From JBIQJD01 sp044507695 (GTDB lineage Bacteria > Bacteroidota > Ignavibacteria > Ignavibacteriales > Ignavibacteriaceae), in the NCBI GenBank assembly GCA_044507695.1, contig JBIQJD010000010.1, forward strand, positions 62,001 through 126,000: a DNA stretch of 64,000 nucleotides, read 5' to 3'. The notes beneath the pieces were generated by a model. That model saw only the letters and a list, made by a program, of their open reading frames with translations. It did no database searches and was not told the origin of the DNA. A program made the translations under genes and the position numbers. Shown piece after piece: positions 17,009 to 24,115 of this stretch (its first letter is position 1; each line of letters begins with the position of its first letter).

Positions 17009-18838
17009 ATGCATAAAAAATTATGGTTAGTATTCATTTTTATCTTTCTAATTAACAAAGGAAATTTTTCAATGAATCAGGATGACTTTGTGCCTGAATG
17101 GGCAAAGAAAGTTGTTTGGTACCAGATTTTTCCGGAACGTTTTAGAAATGGTGATCCTAATAATGATCCCGCAGTTGAAAATATAAAAGGTTCCTGGCCG
17201 CATGATCATACTTCTCCGTGGCAGATTCATCCCTGGAATTCTGATTGGTATAGGCTTCAGCCATATGAACAAAAAAATGGAAAGGATATTTGGTTTAATA
17301 TTCAGCGCAGAAGATACGGAGGTGATCTGCAGGGAATAATCGATAAACTGGATTATCTCAAAGATCTTGGCATCGGTGCAATTTATCTTAATCCTGTTTT
17401 TGAAGCACCATCTCTTCATAAATATGATGGTGCAACTTATCATCATATTGATCCTAACTTCGGTCCCGATCCTGAGAGAGACAGAAAAAAAATTGAAGCG
17501 GAAGTTCCGCATGATCCTGCAACATGGATTTGGACGGAAGCGGATAAACTTTTCCTGAAATTAATTCAGGAAGTTCATAACCGCGGAATGAAGATAATTA
17601 TTGACGGCGTTTTTAATCATATGGGCATAAACAGCTGGGCTTTCCGTGATGTTGTAAAAAATCAGAAGAACTCTAAATACAAAGATTGGTTTTCAATTAT
17701 TTCATGGGATGATTCTGCTGCAGGTACAAAATTTAATTATAATGGCTGGTTCGGCGTAAAGGAATTGCCTGAGTTAAAGGAAGATGAAAACGGAATAGTA
17801 GAAGGTCCGAAGGAATATATTTTTAACATCACAAAAAGATGGATGGATCCCGATGGTGATGGCAACCCTGCGGATGGAATTGACGGCTGGCGGCTTGATG
17901 TTGCTTTCTGCATTGAACATCAATTCTGGAAAGACTGGCGGAAATATCTGAAAGCAATTAATCCGGAAGCATACATTACTGCGGAAGTGATTGATCCGAT
18001 TCCGGTTCTGCTAGATTACCTTAAAGGAGATGAATTTGATGCAGTAATGAATTACAACTATCTCTTTACATGTTCTGAATATTTTTTTGATGATAAAACC
18101 GCAATTACAACAACTGAATTTGACAGCTTATTAAAAGATTTACGAACTGCTTTCCCCGAATGTGTTTCTTATGTGCAGCAGAATTTGCACGGGAGCCATG
18201 ATACACAGAGGATGGCTTCACATCTGGTTAATAAAGATCTCGCTAAAATCAGAAACTGGAGTGAAACATTTGATATTTGGAAAGGATCAAATTGGAATTA
18301 TGATACACGCAAGCCAAATGATGATGAGAAAAGAATTTTAATGCTTACAACTATATTTCAGTTTACATATCTCGGTGCACCTTATATTTATTATGGAGAT
18401 GAAGCCGGAATGTGGGGAGCTAATGATCCCGATTGCAGAAAACCGATGGTGTGGGATGATATTGAATACGAAGATGAAATCTTTCTTCCCGATCAATCCA
18501 AAAGAAAAGAACCGATGCAGGTAAAATTTGATGAAGATATGTTTGCTCATTATAAAAAATTAATTCATATAAGAAATGGAAATGAAGCTCTGCAGCTTGG
18601 TGATTTTAGAACAGAACTTATTGATGATGAAAAAAATATTTATATATTTTCAAGAAATTATAAATATGAAACTGTAATTGTGGTAATTAATAATTCCAGC
18701 CGGCCGCAGGAAATTGAACTGACCACAACATCTGCAAATTTTTCTGATTTGTTGAATGAAGAAGAACTTTCCTCTCATGATGGAAAATTAAAATTAACTG
18801 TTGATAAAAAGTGGGGGAGAATTCTAAAAAAGAAATAA
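17009..18838 (+). CDS. Exported GH13 alpha-amylase family glycosidase
   Basis: Probable periplasmic or secreted enzyme cutting alpha-glucans or maltodextrins. 609 residues from ATG 17009 (CGGGA 8 bp upstream), with a signal peptide MHKKLWLVFIFIFLINKG. Catalytic residues: D297 nucleophile in GWRLDVA, E326 acid/base in ITAEVIDP, and D398 in LHGSHDTQR. First conserved region is IIIDGVFNHMG. PEWAKKVVWYQIFPERFRNGDP and the wide insertions resemble neopullulanase/cyclomaltodextrinase-like subfamilies, but the N-terminal carbohydrate module of those is missing. The C-terminus has a beta-sandwich. Divergent from ilvD with 137 bp between. Confidence 0.88.
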   Translation: MHKKLWLVFIFIFLINKGNFSMNQDDFVPEWAKKVVWYQIFPERFRNGDPNNDPAVENIKGSWPHDHTSPWQIHPWNSDWYRLQPYEQKNGKDIWFNIQRRRYGGDLQGIIDKLDYLKDLGIGAIYLNPVFEAPSLHKYDGATYHHIDPNFGPDPERDRKKIEAEVPHDPATWIWTEADKLFLKLIQEVHNRGMKIIIDGVFNHMGINSWAFRDVVKNQKNSKYKDWFSIISWDDSAAGTKFNYNGWFGVKELPELKEDENGIVEGPKEYIFNITKRWMDPDGDGNPADGIDGWRLDVAFCIEHQFWKDWRKYLKAINPEAYITAEVIDPIPVLLDYLKGDEFDAVMNYNYLFTCSEYFFDDKTAITTTEFDSLLKDLRTAFPECVSYVQQNLHGSHDTQRMASHLVNKDLAKIRNWSETFDIWKGSNWNYDTRKPNDDEKRILMLTTIFQFTYLGAPYIYYGDEAGMWGANDPDCRKPMVWDDIEYEDEIFLPDQSKRKEPMQVKFDEDMFAHYKKLIHIRNGNEALQLGDFRTELIDDEKNIYIFSRNYKYETVIVVINNSSRPQEIELTTTSANFSDLLNEEELSSHDGKLKLTVDKKWGRILKKK

Positions 18839-18849
18839 GTTTTTATCTC

Positions 18850-19500
18850 CTAAATTAATTGGAGAATTTCATTCAGCTCACTAATAAGAAAATCCGGATT
18901 TTCTTTTTTTAATTCTTCAATAGCTCTGTAGCCGTAAATTACGCCGCAGGTTTTTGCAGAAGCATTTTTGCCGCATTGGATATCAAGTTCGGAATCACCA
19001 ATCATTAATGTATAGGCTGGCAAAACATTAATTTCTTTGCAGATTATCTCAAGTGGTTCACCGGATGGTTTAATCGGCATTCCTATTCTTCTTCCCATTA
19101 TGTATGAAAAATATTTGTGAAGATTAAAATGCTCAATAATATTTTCAGCCTGACTTTGTCCTTTTGTTGTAAGTAATGAAATTTTTATTTCATTTTCGTT
19201 TAACTGCTTAAGTACATTTTCAACTCCACTGTACAATTTGGAATCATCAATAAAATCAAAATAAAAATTTTTATAGATATTTATGAAGTGTTCAATATCT
19301 GGCACATCAATTTTAAGATCCTGAAAGATATTCAGAAAGTGATGCCCTATCCGTTTATAAAATTCCTGCGCTTCAAGCTGATCAGGAATATTAAAATGTT
19401 CTAATGTTTTAAGTGTGGTTTTATAAATTGTTGTATATGAATCAACAAGAGTTCCGTCAAGATCAAAACAGATATGTTTAATCGGCTTGTTCGTATTCAC
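18850..19500 (-). CDS. HAD-family phosphatase (phosphoglycolate-phosphatase-like)
   Basis: 216 residues. HAD motif I HICFDLDGTLVDS with nucleophile D13 and acid D15, motif II ISLLTTKGQ (Thr), and motif III/IV IMGRRIGMPIKPSGEPL then LMIGDSELDIQCGKNA. The alpha-helical cap between motifs I and II is of the PGP/beta-phosphoglucomutase type. Substrate unknown; phosphoglycolate or a sugar phosphate are reasonable. It converges with the GH13 gene 12 bp away. Its first 23 bp overlap the small Cys-rich gene upstream, so the two are cotranscribed. Confidence 0.88.
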   Translation of the reverse strand: MNTNKPIKHICFDLDGTLVDSYTTIYKTTLKTLEHFNIPDQLEAQEFYKRIGHHFLNIFQDLKIDVPDIEHFINIYKNFYFDFIDDSKLYSGVENVLKQLNENEIKISLLTTKGQSQAENIIEHFNLHKYFSYIMGRRIGMPIKPSGEPLEIICKEINVLPAYTLMIGDSELDIQCGKNASAKTCGVIYGYRAIEELKKENPDFLISELNEILQLI

Positions 19501-19684
19501 CCTGAAAATTTTTTCCTTTCTGAACGGATTCGTTATATGTTAAATCGCACTGCTCACCACGGCAGCATTCATCAATATTTATTTTGCAAATAATGCATTG
19601 CCCATGTCCGTGAACCCAGACTATTTCCGTTTCATGCCTGCACCAGGGACAAATAAGTTTTTTATTTTGTTGTTCTTTTTTCAT
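19478..19684 (-). CDS. Small Cys-rich putative zinc-binding protein
   Basis: 68 residues. Cys at 12 and 15 (CPWC) and 30, 33 (CIIC) give a zinc-ribbon pattern, followed by C40, C41 and C46 (ECCRGEQC), so seven Cys in all; His residues lie between (HGHGQC). No signal peptide. It overlaps the HAD gene start by 23 bp, implying translational coupling. I do not recognise a named family. Confidence 0.7.
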   Translation of the reverse strand: MKKEQQNKKLICPWCRHETEIVWVHGHGQCIICKINIDECCRGEQCDLTYNESVQKGKNFQGEYEQAD

Positions 19685-19786
19685 AATTGAAAAGTAAAAT
19701 AAAAATATTTTTATCCGTAATGAATTTCTATTTTGTTTTAATATTTTTTATTGTAAAATAAAGCTATCCCAAAAAAATATTTATCA

Positions 19787-19799
19787 ACGGCTTCAACCG
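19787..19799 (+). repeat. Left arm of a 13-bp inverted repeat flanking the small secreted-protein gene
   Basis: ACGGCTTCAACCG upstream of the 139-residue gene. Its exact reverse complement CGGTTGAAGCCGT occurs at 20283-20295 just after that gene's stop. In RNA the two could pair across the message. Confidence 0.7.
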
Positions 19800-19852
19800 A
19801 AACAAGGGCTATTTTCTGTTTATCGGGTAGAGCAAAATAAAAAGGAGCAGCT

Positions 19853-20272
19853 ATGAGTAAAAATTTACTGATTGCATTCGTGTTCGTGTATGTATTATTA
19901 CCCGCTGTTTCATCAGTCTATGCACAAAGTGCACCAGTATTGTACTTTTGTGAGCGCTATGATTCATACGATGGTGAGATAGGAATAAGTGACAGATTCA
20001 CAGAGGGGTATTTAACCGTGGTAGTTAAAAGTGATTATGCAATGGGATTGAGAGATGTTTCAATTCAGTTTGACAGGTTTGATCAAAACTCACGCCGGTT
20101 TAAATACTATAAAAAATTCAATTACACCATTGAACCGGATATGAAATATGTATACTTCTCAAAAAATGATGAGAGTGATATGAGTTTTGATGATCCGGGA
20201 TTTTACCGCGTTTATCTCCTTAATAAAAATGATGAAACAATTGCCAGTGCCCTTGTTCAAATTATAGAATAA
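19853..20272 (+). CDS. Secreted protein of unknown function
   Basis: 139 residues with a clear signal peptide (LLIAFVFVYVLLPAVSSVYAQ, cut after AQ). The mature part has alternating hydrophobic/charged beta-strand character (GYLTVVVKSDYAMGLRDVSIQFDRF, FYRVYLLNKNDETIASALVQI) and ends in a strand, like a compact beta-sandwich. One Cys (YFCERY) in the mature part. I do not recognise a family. Start has AAGGAG 7 bp upstream. The 5' leader (19685-19852) and 3' end carry a matching inverted repeat, see findings. Confidence 0.8.
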   Translation: MSKNLLIAFVFVYVLLPAVSSVYAQSAPVLYFCERYDSYDGEIGISDRFTEGYLTVVVKSDYAMGLRDVSIQFDRFDQNSRRFKYYKKFNYTIEPDMKYVYFSKNDESDMSFDDPGFYRVYLLNKNDETIASALVQIIE

Positions 20273-20282
20273 TTTTATTTAA

Positions 20283-20329
20283 CGGTTGAAGCCGTAAAAA
20301 GGTTTTTATGATCTGATTACGGCTTTAAC
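20283..20329 (+). terminator. Hairpin after the small secreted-protein gene
   Basis: Arm GTTGAAGCCGTAA (20285-20297) pairs with TTACGGCTTTAAC (20317-20329) with one G-U. Its left part (20283-20295) is also the exact complement of 19787-19799. The tail is not a strong T run, so it may be a weak terminator or an RNA-stability element. Confidence 0.5.
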
Positions 20330-20404
20330 TTATTGATGCCGTTAAAACGATTTTCCATTCTTCATTTCTCACACAGAATTACAAATCCTTTCATCATTTT
20401 TATT

Positions 20405-20412
20405 TAAATTTG
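20405..20412 (+). promoter_or_regulatory. Possible -7 element (TAAATTTG) of ypdA
   Basis: TAAATTTG matches the TANNTTTG -7 box of Bacteroidota-type housekeeping promoters and lies 16 bp before the ATG. There is no TTTG at the proper distance upstream, so it is only half a promoter. Confidence 0.3.
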
Positions 20413-20428
20413 AAATAAAAAAATTATT

Positions 20429-21394
20429 ATGAATAACAATTTTGATGTGATAATTATAGGCGCAGGACCGATTGGTTTATCATGTGGTATTGAAGCAAAA
20501 CGGAATAACATGAGCTATCTTATAATTGAAAAAGGTTCACTTGTTAATTCTATTTTTCATTATCCAACAAATATGACTTTTTTTTCAACTTCAGATCGTT
20601 TGGAGATTGGCGATGTTCCTTTTGTATCTCACGGCGATAAACCAACAAGAAGGGAAGCGCTTGAGTATTACAGGAGAGTAAAACATTCATGGGAACTTAA
20701 TGTTCATACTTATGAAACTGTGAACGAAGTTATTGAAGCTGAAAATGGCTATGATGTAAAAACAAGTAAAAATATTTACAAGGCTGAAAGTGTAATTATA
20801 GCAACCGGTTTTTATGATAAGCCAAACCTGCTCAATATTCCGGGAGAAGATTTGCCAAAGGTAAAACATTATTTTGATGAGGCGCATCCGTATGCTTATC
20901 AGAAAATTGTTGTGGTTGGCGGAGGAAATTCCGGTGTAGATGTTGCGCTTGAAACATACAGGCGCGGTTCTGATGTTACAATGGTTATTTGGGAATCAGC
21001 GCTTAAAGAAAGTATAAAATACTGGGTAAGACCTGATATTGAAAACCGGATTAAGGAAGGTTCAATAAAAGCTTATTTCAATTCTGTCCTTTCAGAAATA
21101 AGGGAAGATGAAGTGGATATTCAAACACCGGAAGGCAAAATTACAATAAAAAATGATTTTGTACTTGCCATGACGGGCTACCATCCTGATTATAGTTTTC
21201 TTGAAAAAATAGGAATTGAATTTTCAAATGATCCATCAAAAGTTCCGTGTTACAATCCGGAAACATTTGAAACAAACAAACGGAATATTTTTCTTGCCGG
21301 AGTAGTTTGCGGCGGAATGGATACAGGCAAATGGTTTATAGAAAATTCAAGAGATCACGCGGAGAAGATTTTCAGGAAGATTAATAGAAAATAA
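20429..21394 (+). CDS. ypdA: YpdA-family bacillithiol-disulfide reductase-like flavoprotein
   Basis: 321 residues, pyridine-nucleotide-disulfide-reductase fold. FAD site VIIIGAGPIGLSCGIEAKR at the N-terminus; NSIFHYPTNMTFFSTSDRLEIGDVPF is the YpdA signature; NADPH site KIVVVGGGNSGVDVALETYRRG; second FAD contact NIFLAGVVCGGMDTGKWFIENSRDHA. No CxxC redox pair, as usual for YpdA. In Firmicutes this enzyme (Bdr) reduces bacillithiol disulfide with NADPH in the cytoplasm; use of bacillithiol here is inference, as no bsh genes are in view. Confidence 0.87.
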   Translation: MNNNFDVIIIGAGPIGLSCGIEAKRNNMSYLIIEKGSLVNSIFHYPTNMTFFSTSDRLEIGDVPFVSHGDKPTRREALEYYRRVKHSWELNVHTYETVNEVIEAENGYDVKTSKNIYKAESVIIATGFYDKPNLLNIPGEDLPKVKHYFDEAHPYAYQKIVVVGGGNSGVDVALETYRRGSDVTMVIWESALKESIKYWVRPDIENRIKEGSIKAYFNSVLSEIREDEVDIQTPEGKITIKNDFVLAMTGYHPDYSFLEKIGIEFSNDPSKVPCYNPETFETNKRNIFLAGVVCGGMDTGKWFIENSRDHAEKIFRKINRK

Positions 21395-21399
21395 GTTGA

Positions 21400-21418
21400 G
21401 TTCTGAAAATTTCAGAAC
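21400..21418. repeat. Short perfect palindrome after ypdA
   Basis: GTTCTGAAA-A-TTTCAGAAC, 9-bp arms with one central base, 6 bp after the ypdA stop. No T tract follows, so it may be a protein-binding site or a weak terminator. Confidence 0.35.
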
Positions 21419-21506
21419 AAATAAGCTTCACATCATTCATTAAATTCTGCTAAACAGGGATTTATAATTTTTACTCCTTCTTAATTACTAATTCCCGGCA
21501 GTTAAA

Positions 21507-21538
21507 ATTGAATCCCAGGCGTTTATCCGTTATTTTTG
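21507..21538 (+). promoter_or_regulatory. Predicted promoter of the class I aldolase gene
   Basis: ATTG, 20-bp spacer, TATTTTTG: three of four bases of the -33 TTTG box and a perfect TANNTTTG -7 box. It lies 52 bp before the aldolase ATG and follows the ypdA gene, so the aldolase has its own promoter. Confidence 0.55.
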
Positions 21539-21590
21539 TACCTTGAAACTGTAAAAGATACAGGGAAATAATAAAATAAACGGAGCAGAT

Positions 21591-22637
21591 ATGTTAGATA
21601 AAATTAAAGAATTGCTGGGAAGCGAAGCCGATTCATTATTGAATTACAAAGCTAAATTTCCTAAGGAACAACTACACTTACCCGGACCTGATTTTGTTGA
21701 TAGAATTTTCGCACAGAGCGATAGAAACATAAATGTGTTGAAAAATCTTCAGTGGATTTTTATGAGCGGCAGATTAGCCGGAACAGGCTATGTTTCAATC
21801 CTTCCTGTTGATCAGGGAATTGAACACAGTGCCGGAGCTTCATTTGCACCCAACCCGCAGTATTTTGATCCTGAAAACATTGTAAAACTTGCAATTGAAG
21901 GCGGCTGCAACGCTGTTGCATCTACACTTGGCGTACTGGGAATGTGCTCAAGAAAATATGCACATAAAATTCCTTTTATTGTAAAGATAAATCACAATGA
22001 ACTTTTAACTTACCCGAATAAATTTGATCAGATAATGTTTGCAGGTGTTGAGCAGGCATATGATATGGGCGCTGCTGCAGTTGGTGCAACCATTTACTTC
22101 GGCTCAGAGGAAAGCTCAAGACAAATTATTGAAGTGAGTGAAGCTTTTAAATATGCTCATGAACTGGGACTTGCAACTATTCTATGGTGCTACTTAAGAA
22201 ATTCCGAATTTAAAAAAGATAAAGATTATCATGTATCTGCCGATTTAACCGGGCAGGCAAATCATCTTGGTGTAACTATTGAAGCAGATATTATCAAGCA
22301 GAAACTGCCTGAAAATAACGGCGGATATAATGCATTAAAATTCGGAAAGACCAGCAAGAAAGTTTATACTGATTTAACTACTGATCATCCGATTGATCTT
22401 GCACGCTATCAGGTAATTAATAATTATATGGGAAGAGCCGGACTGATAAACAGCGGTGGTGCTTCTGGTGAAAATGATTTTGCCGAAGCAGCTAAAACTG
22501 CGGTTATTAATAAACGTGCAGGTGGTATGGGATTAATTTCAGGAAGAAAAGCGTTCCAGAGACCAATGGAAGAAGGCGTTAAACTTCTGAATTTAATTCA
22601 GGATGTTTATCTTGAAAAAGAAATTACAGTAGCTTAA
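21591..22637 (+). CDS. fbaB: Class I fructose-bisphosphate aldolase (archaeal/DhnA type)
   Basis: Cleaves fructose 1,6-bisphosphate to glyceraldehyde-3-P and dihydroxyacetone-P in the cytoplasm via a Schiff-base lysine. 348 residues. SILPVDQGIEHSAGASFAPNP and FIVKINHNELLTYP are family landmarks, followed by GAAAVGATIYFGSEES, TDLTTDHPIDLARYQVINNYMGRAGLINSGG and MGLISGRKAFQRP. This is the DeoC/LacD-fold class, different from class II FbaA. Good GGAGCAG before the ATG. Confidence 0.92.
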   Translation: MLDKIKELLGSEADSLLNYKAKFPKEQLHLPGPDFVDRIFAQSDRNINVLKNLQWIFMSGRLAGTGYVSILPVDQGIEHSAGASFAPNPQYFDPENIVKLAIEGGCNAVASTLGVLGMCSRKYAHKIPFIVKINHNELLTYPNKFDQIMFAGVEQAYDMGAAAVGATIYFGSEESSRQIIEVSEAFKYAHELGLATILWCYLRNSEFKKDKDYHVSADLTGQANHLGVTIEADIIKQKLPENNGGYNALKFGKTSKKVYTDLTTDHPIDLARYQVINNYMGRAGLINSGGASGENDFAEAAKTAVINKRAGGMGLISGRKAFQRPMEEGVKLLNLIQDVYLEKEITVA

Positions 22638-22646
22638 GCCTTAATA

Positions 22647-22674
22647 GTAGGGAATTCAATTATGAATTCCCTAC
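22647..22674. terminator. Bidirectional terminator hairpin
   Basis: GTAGGGAATTCA-ATTA-TGAATTCCCTAC: 12-bp perfect stem with a 4-base loop, placed between the aldolase stop (+) and the cytochrome c stop (-). Flanks are not long T runs, but the stem and its location are typical. Confidence 0.7.
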
Positions 22675-22680
22675 ATTCAT

Positions 22681-23100
22681 TCATTTCGTTAAAAGATAAT
22701 CCGCAATCTTTCCTAAATCCTTTACATCAACATTATTGAACGGAGGCATAATAGTGCCGGGATATTTTTCCCTGTATTCTTTAAATCTTTCCGAATCCAT
22801 AAATGAAGAAGGATTACGCAGATAATTTACAAGTTTTTCACGGCTCCAGTATTCTGAAAGATTTGCAAGCGCCGGGGCTAATGGTGTTCCCTGTAATTCC
22901 GTTCCATGGCAATTTAAACAACCTAATCTGCTCATCATCTGCTGGCCGCCCAGATTCTCAGAACTCATATTTGATTGCGGGACTGGATTTTCAACAGTGG
23001 TTTCATTTCCGTTTTCGTCTTCCTTAGTTAATCTTGAAAGCAGAAACAGAGCTATAAATAAAGCTAAAAACGCTGCTACCCATATTTGTGTTTTTGTCAT
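22681..23100 (-). CDS. Membrane-anchored monohaem cytochrome c
   Basis: 139 residues from ATG 23100; the frame also opens at a TTG (23130) but the ATG gives a better N-terminus. One membrane helix (IWVAAFLALFIALFLLSRL), an acidic linker, then a class-I cytochrome c with haem motif C61-x2-C64-H65 (GCLNCHG) and likely axial Met118 in GTIMPPF. It transfers electrons on the periplasmic side. The redox partner is not visible: no oxidase gene is adjacent. Confidence 0.88.
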   Translation of the reverse strand: MTKTQIWVAAFLALFIALFLLSRLTKEDENGNETTVENPVPQSNMSSENLGGQQMMSRLGCLNCHGTELQGTPLAPALANLSEYWSREKLVNYLRNPSSFMDSERFKEYREKYPGTIMPPFNNVDVKDLGKIADYLLTK

Positions 23101-23174
23101 ATCTGAATTTCTTAAAATAACTTTTATCAAAAATAATTACAATTCAAAGATATGAACTTACTTTGAAATTTTTA

Positions 23175-23906
23175 TTATTCAATTTCAAAAGATGCATTAA
23201 CAACCGCTGTTATCTCTTTTTCAATTGAACTTAAGTCATTTATTCCATAATCGGAAATCTGGTTAGAATGTTTCGGGGTAATCTGCAAAACTCCCATTCT
23301 CGCACTTCTCATTGGTCCCAAATCTCTGCCGGTAGCATCAGCAATTTTCTGTGCTCTTATCATTGCATCTTTTGCAGCCGCCGCCTGAATTTCAATCTTT
23401 AATTCTGCAAGATTTAAATAATGATATTCCGGCATCTCAACATTAAAATTCACTCCCCGTTCAATTAGTGAAGCAATATCAAGTGATATCTCCTTAATTT
23501 TATTTACATCACTTGATTGAATTTCCATGCGCTGGCTGTAGTTGTATGCAATTATTTTGCTTGTCTGATAACCCTGTGCACCAATTTCATAAATCTGGTA
23601 ACTGTTAATTGTATAAAATTCAATTTTATCTTCTGTAAATCCTTTGGATTTAAGATAGGAAATCAGCAGCGGTTTTTGTCTCAGCAATTCCCTGTATGCT
23701 GCTTCTGCTGTACTGGCTTGTACGCTTATACTTCCTCTTAATATTCCAAGATCGGAAATAATATCCTGCTTCGCTGATCCGGTTACATTTATAGTTTGGT
23801 TTGCGCTGCTGTTTGAGCGCCATGTAATGGCTAAAATTATTGCACAGATTATAAGTGCAATACCAAGCATTGAAGCTGAAAGAATAAAGTTATTTCTATC
23901 ATTCAT
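23175..23906 (-). CDS. SIMPL-domain (DUF541) periplasmic protein
   Basis: 243 residues: one N-terminal membrane helix or signal anchor (SASMLGIALIICAIILAITWRS) and a SIMPL domain (INVTGSAKQDIISDLGILRGSISVQ; PEYHYLNLAELKIEIQAAAAKDAMIRAQKIADATG). Family members such as YggE and BP26 are envelope proteins linked to oxidative stress or channel-forming oligomers, with no known enzyme activity. It stands alone, 44 bp upstream of the cytochrome gene in the same direction. Confidence 0.87.
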   Translation of the reverse strand: MNDRNNFILSASMLGIALIICAIILAITWRSNSSANQTINVTGSAKQDIISDLGILRGSISVQASTAEAAYRELLRQKPLLISYLKSKGFTEDKIEFYTINSYQIYEIGAQGYQTSKIIAYNYSQRMEIQSSDVNKIKEISLDIASLIERGVNFNVEMPEYHYLNLAELKIEIQAAAAKDAMIRAQKIADATGRDLGPMRSARMGVLQITPKHSNQISDYGINDLSSIEKEITAVVNASFEIE

Positions 23907-24115
23907 ATCTAATATCTGGATTGTTATTATTGAGGTAATTTAAAATACTACAAGAAGTTATATAAAAAGATACTTGTTAACAATAATTAAATTGATGCGT
24001 ATTAAATAATAGAGTATCCATCAATTGAATGGCAGGGGAGTAAAAAAAATTCAAATATTTCTTAACAGAATTAATGAAATCGTTTCTCCATATTTTTTTA
24101 TAAATTGAATATCAA

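Noticed and set aside
17069..17512. 147-codon antisense frame inside the GH13 gene
   Set aside because: The plus-strand protein has an intact catalytic triad and signal peptide; the antisense frame has no motif.
18846..18865. Possible hairpin TCTCC/GGAGA between the GH13 and HAD genes
   Set aside because: Only 5 bp of stem with a weak AT loop, no T tract; could be chance.
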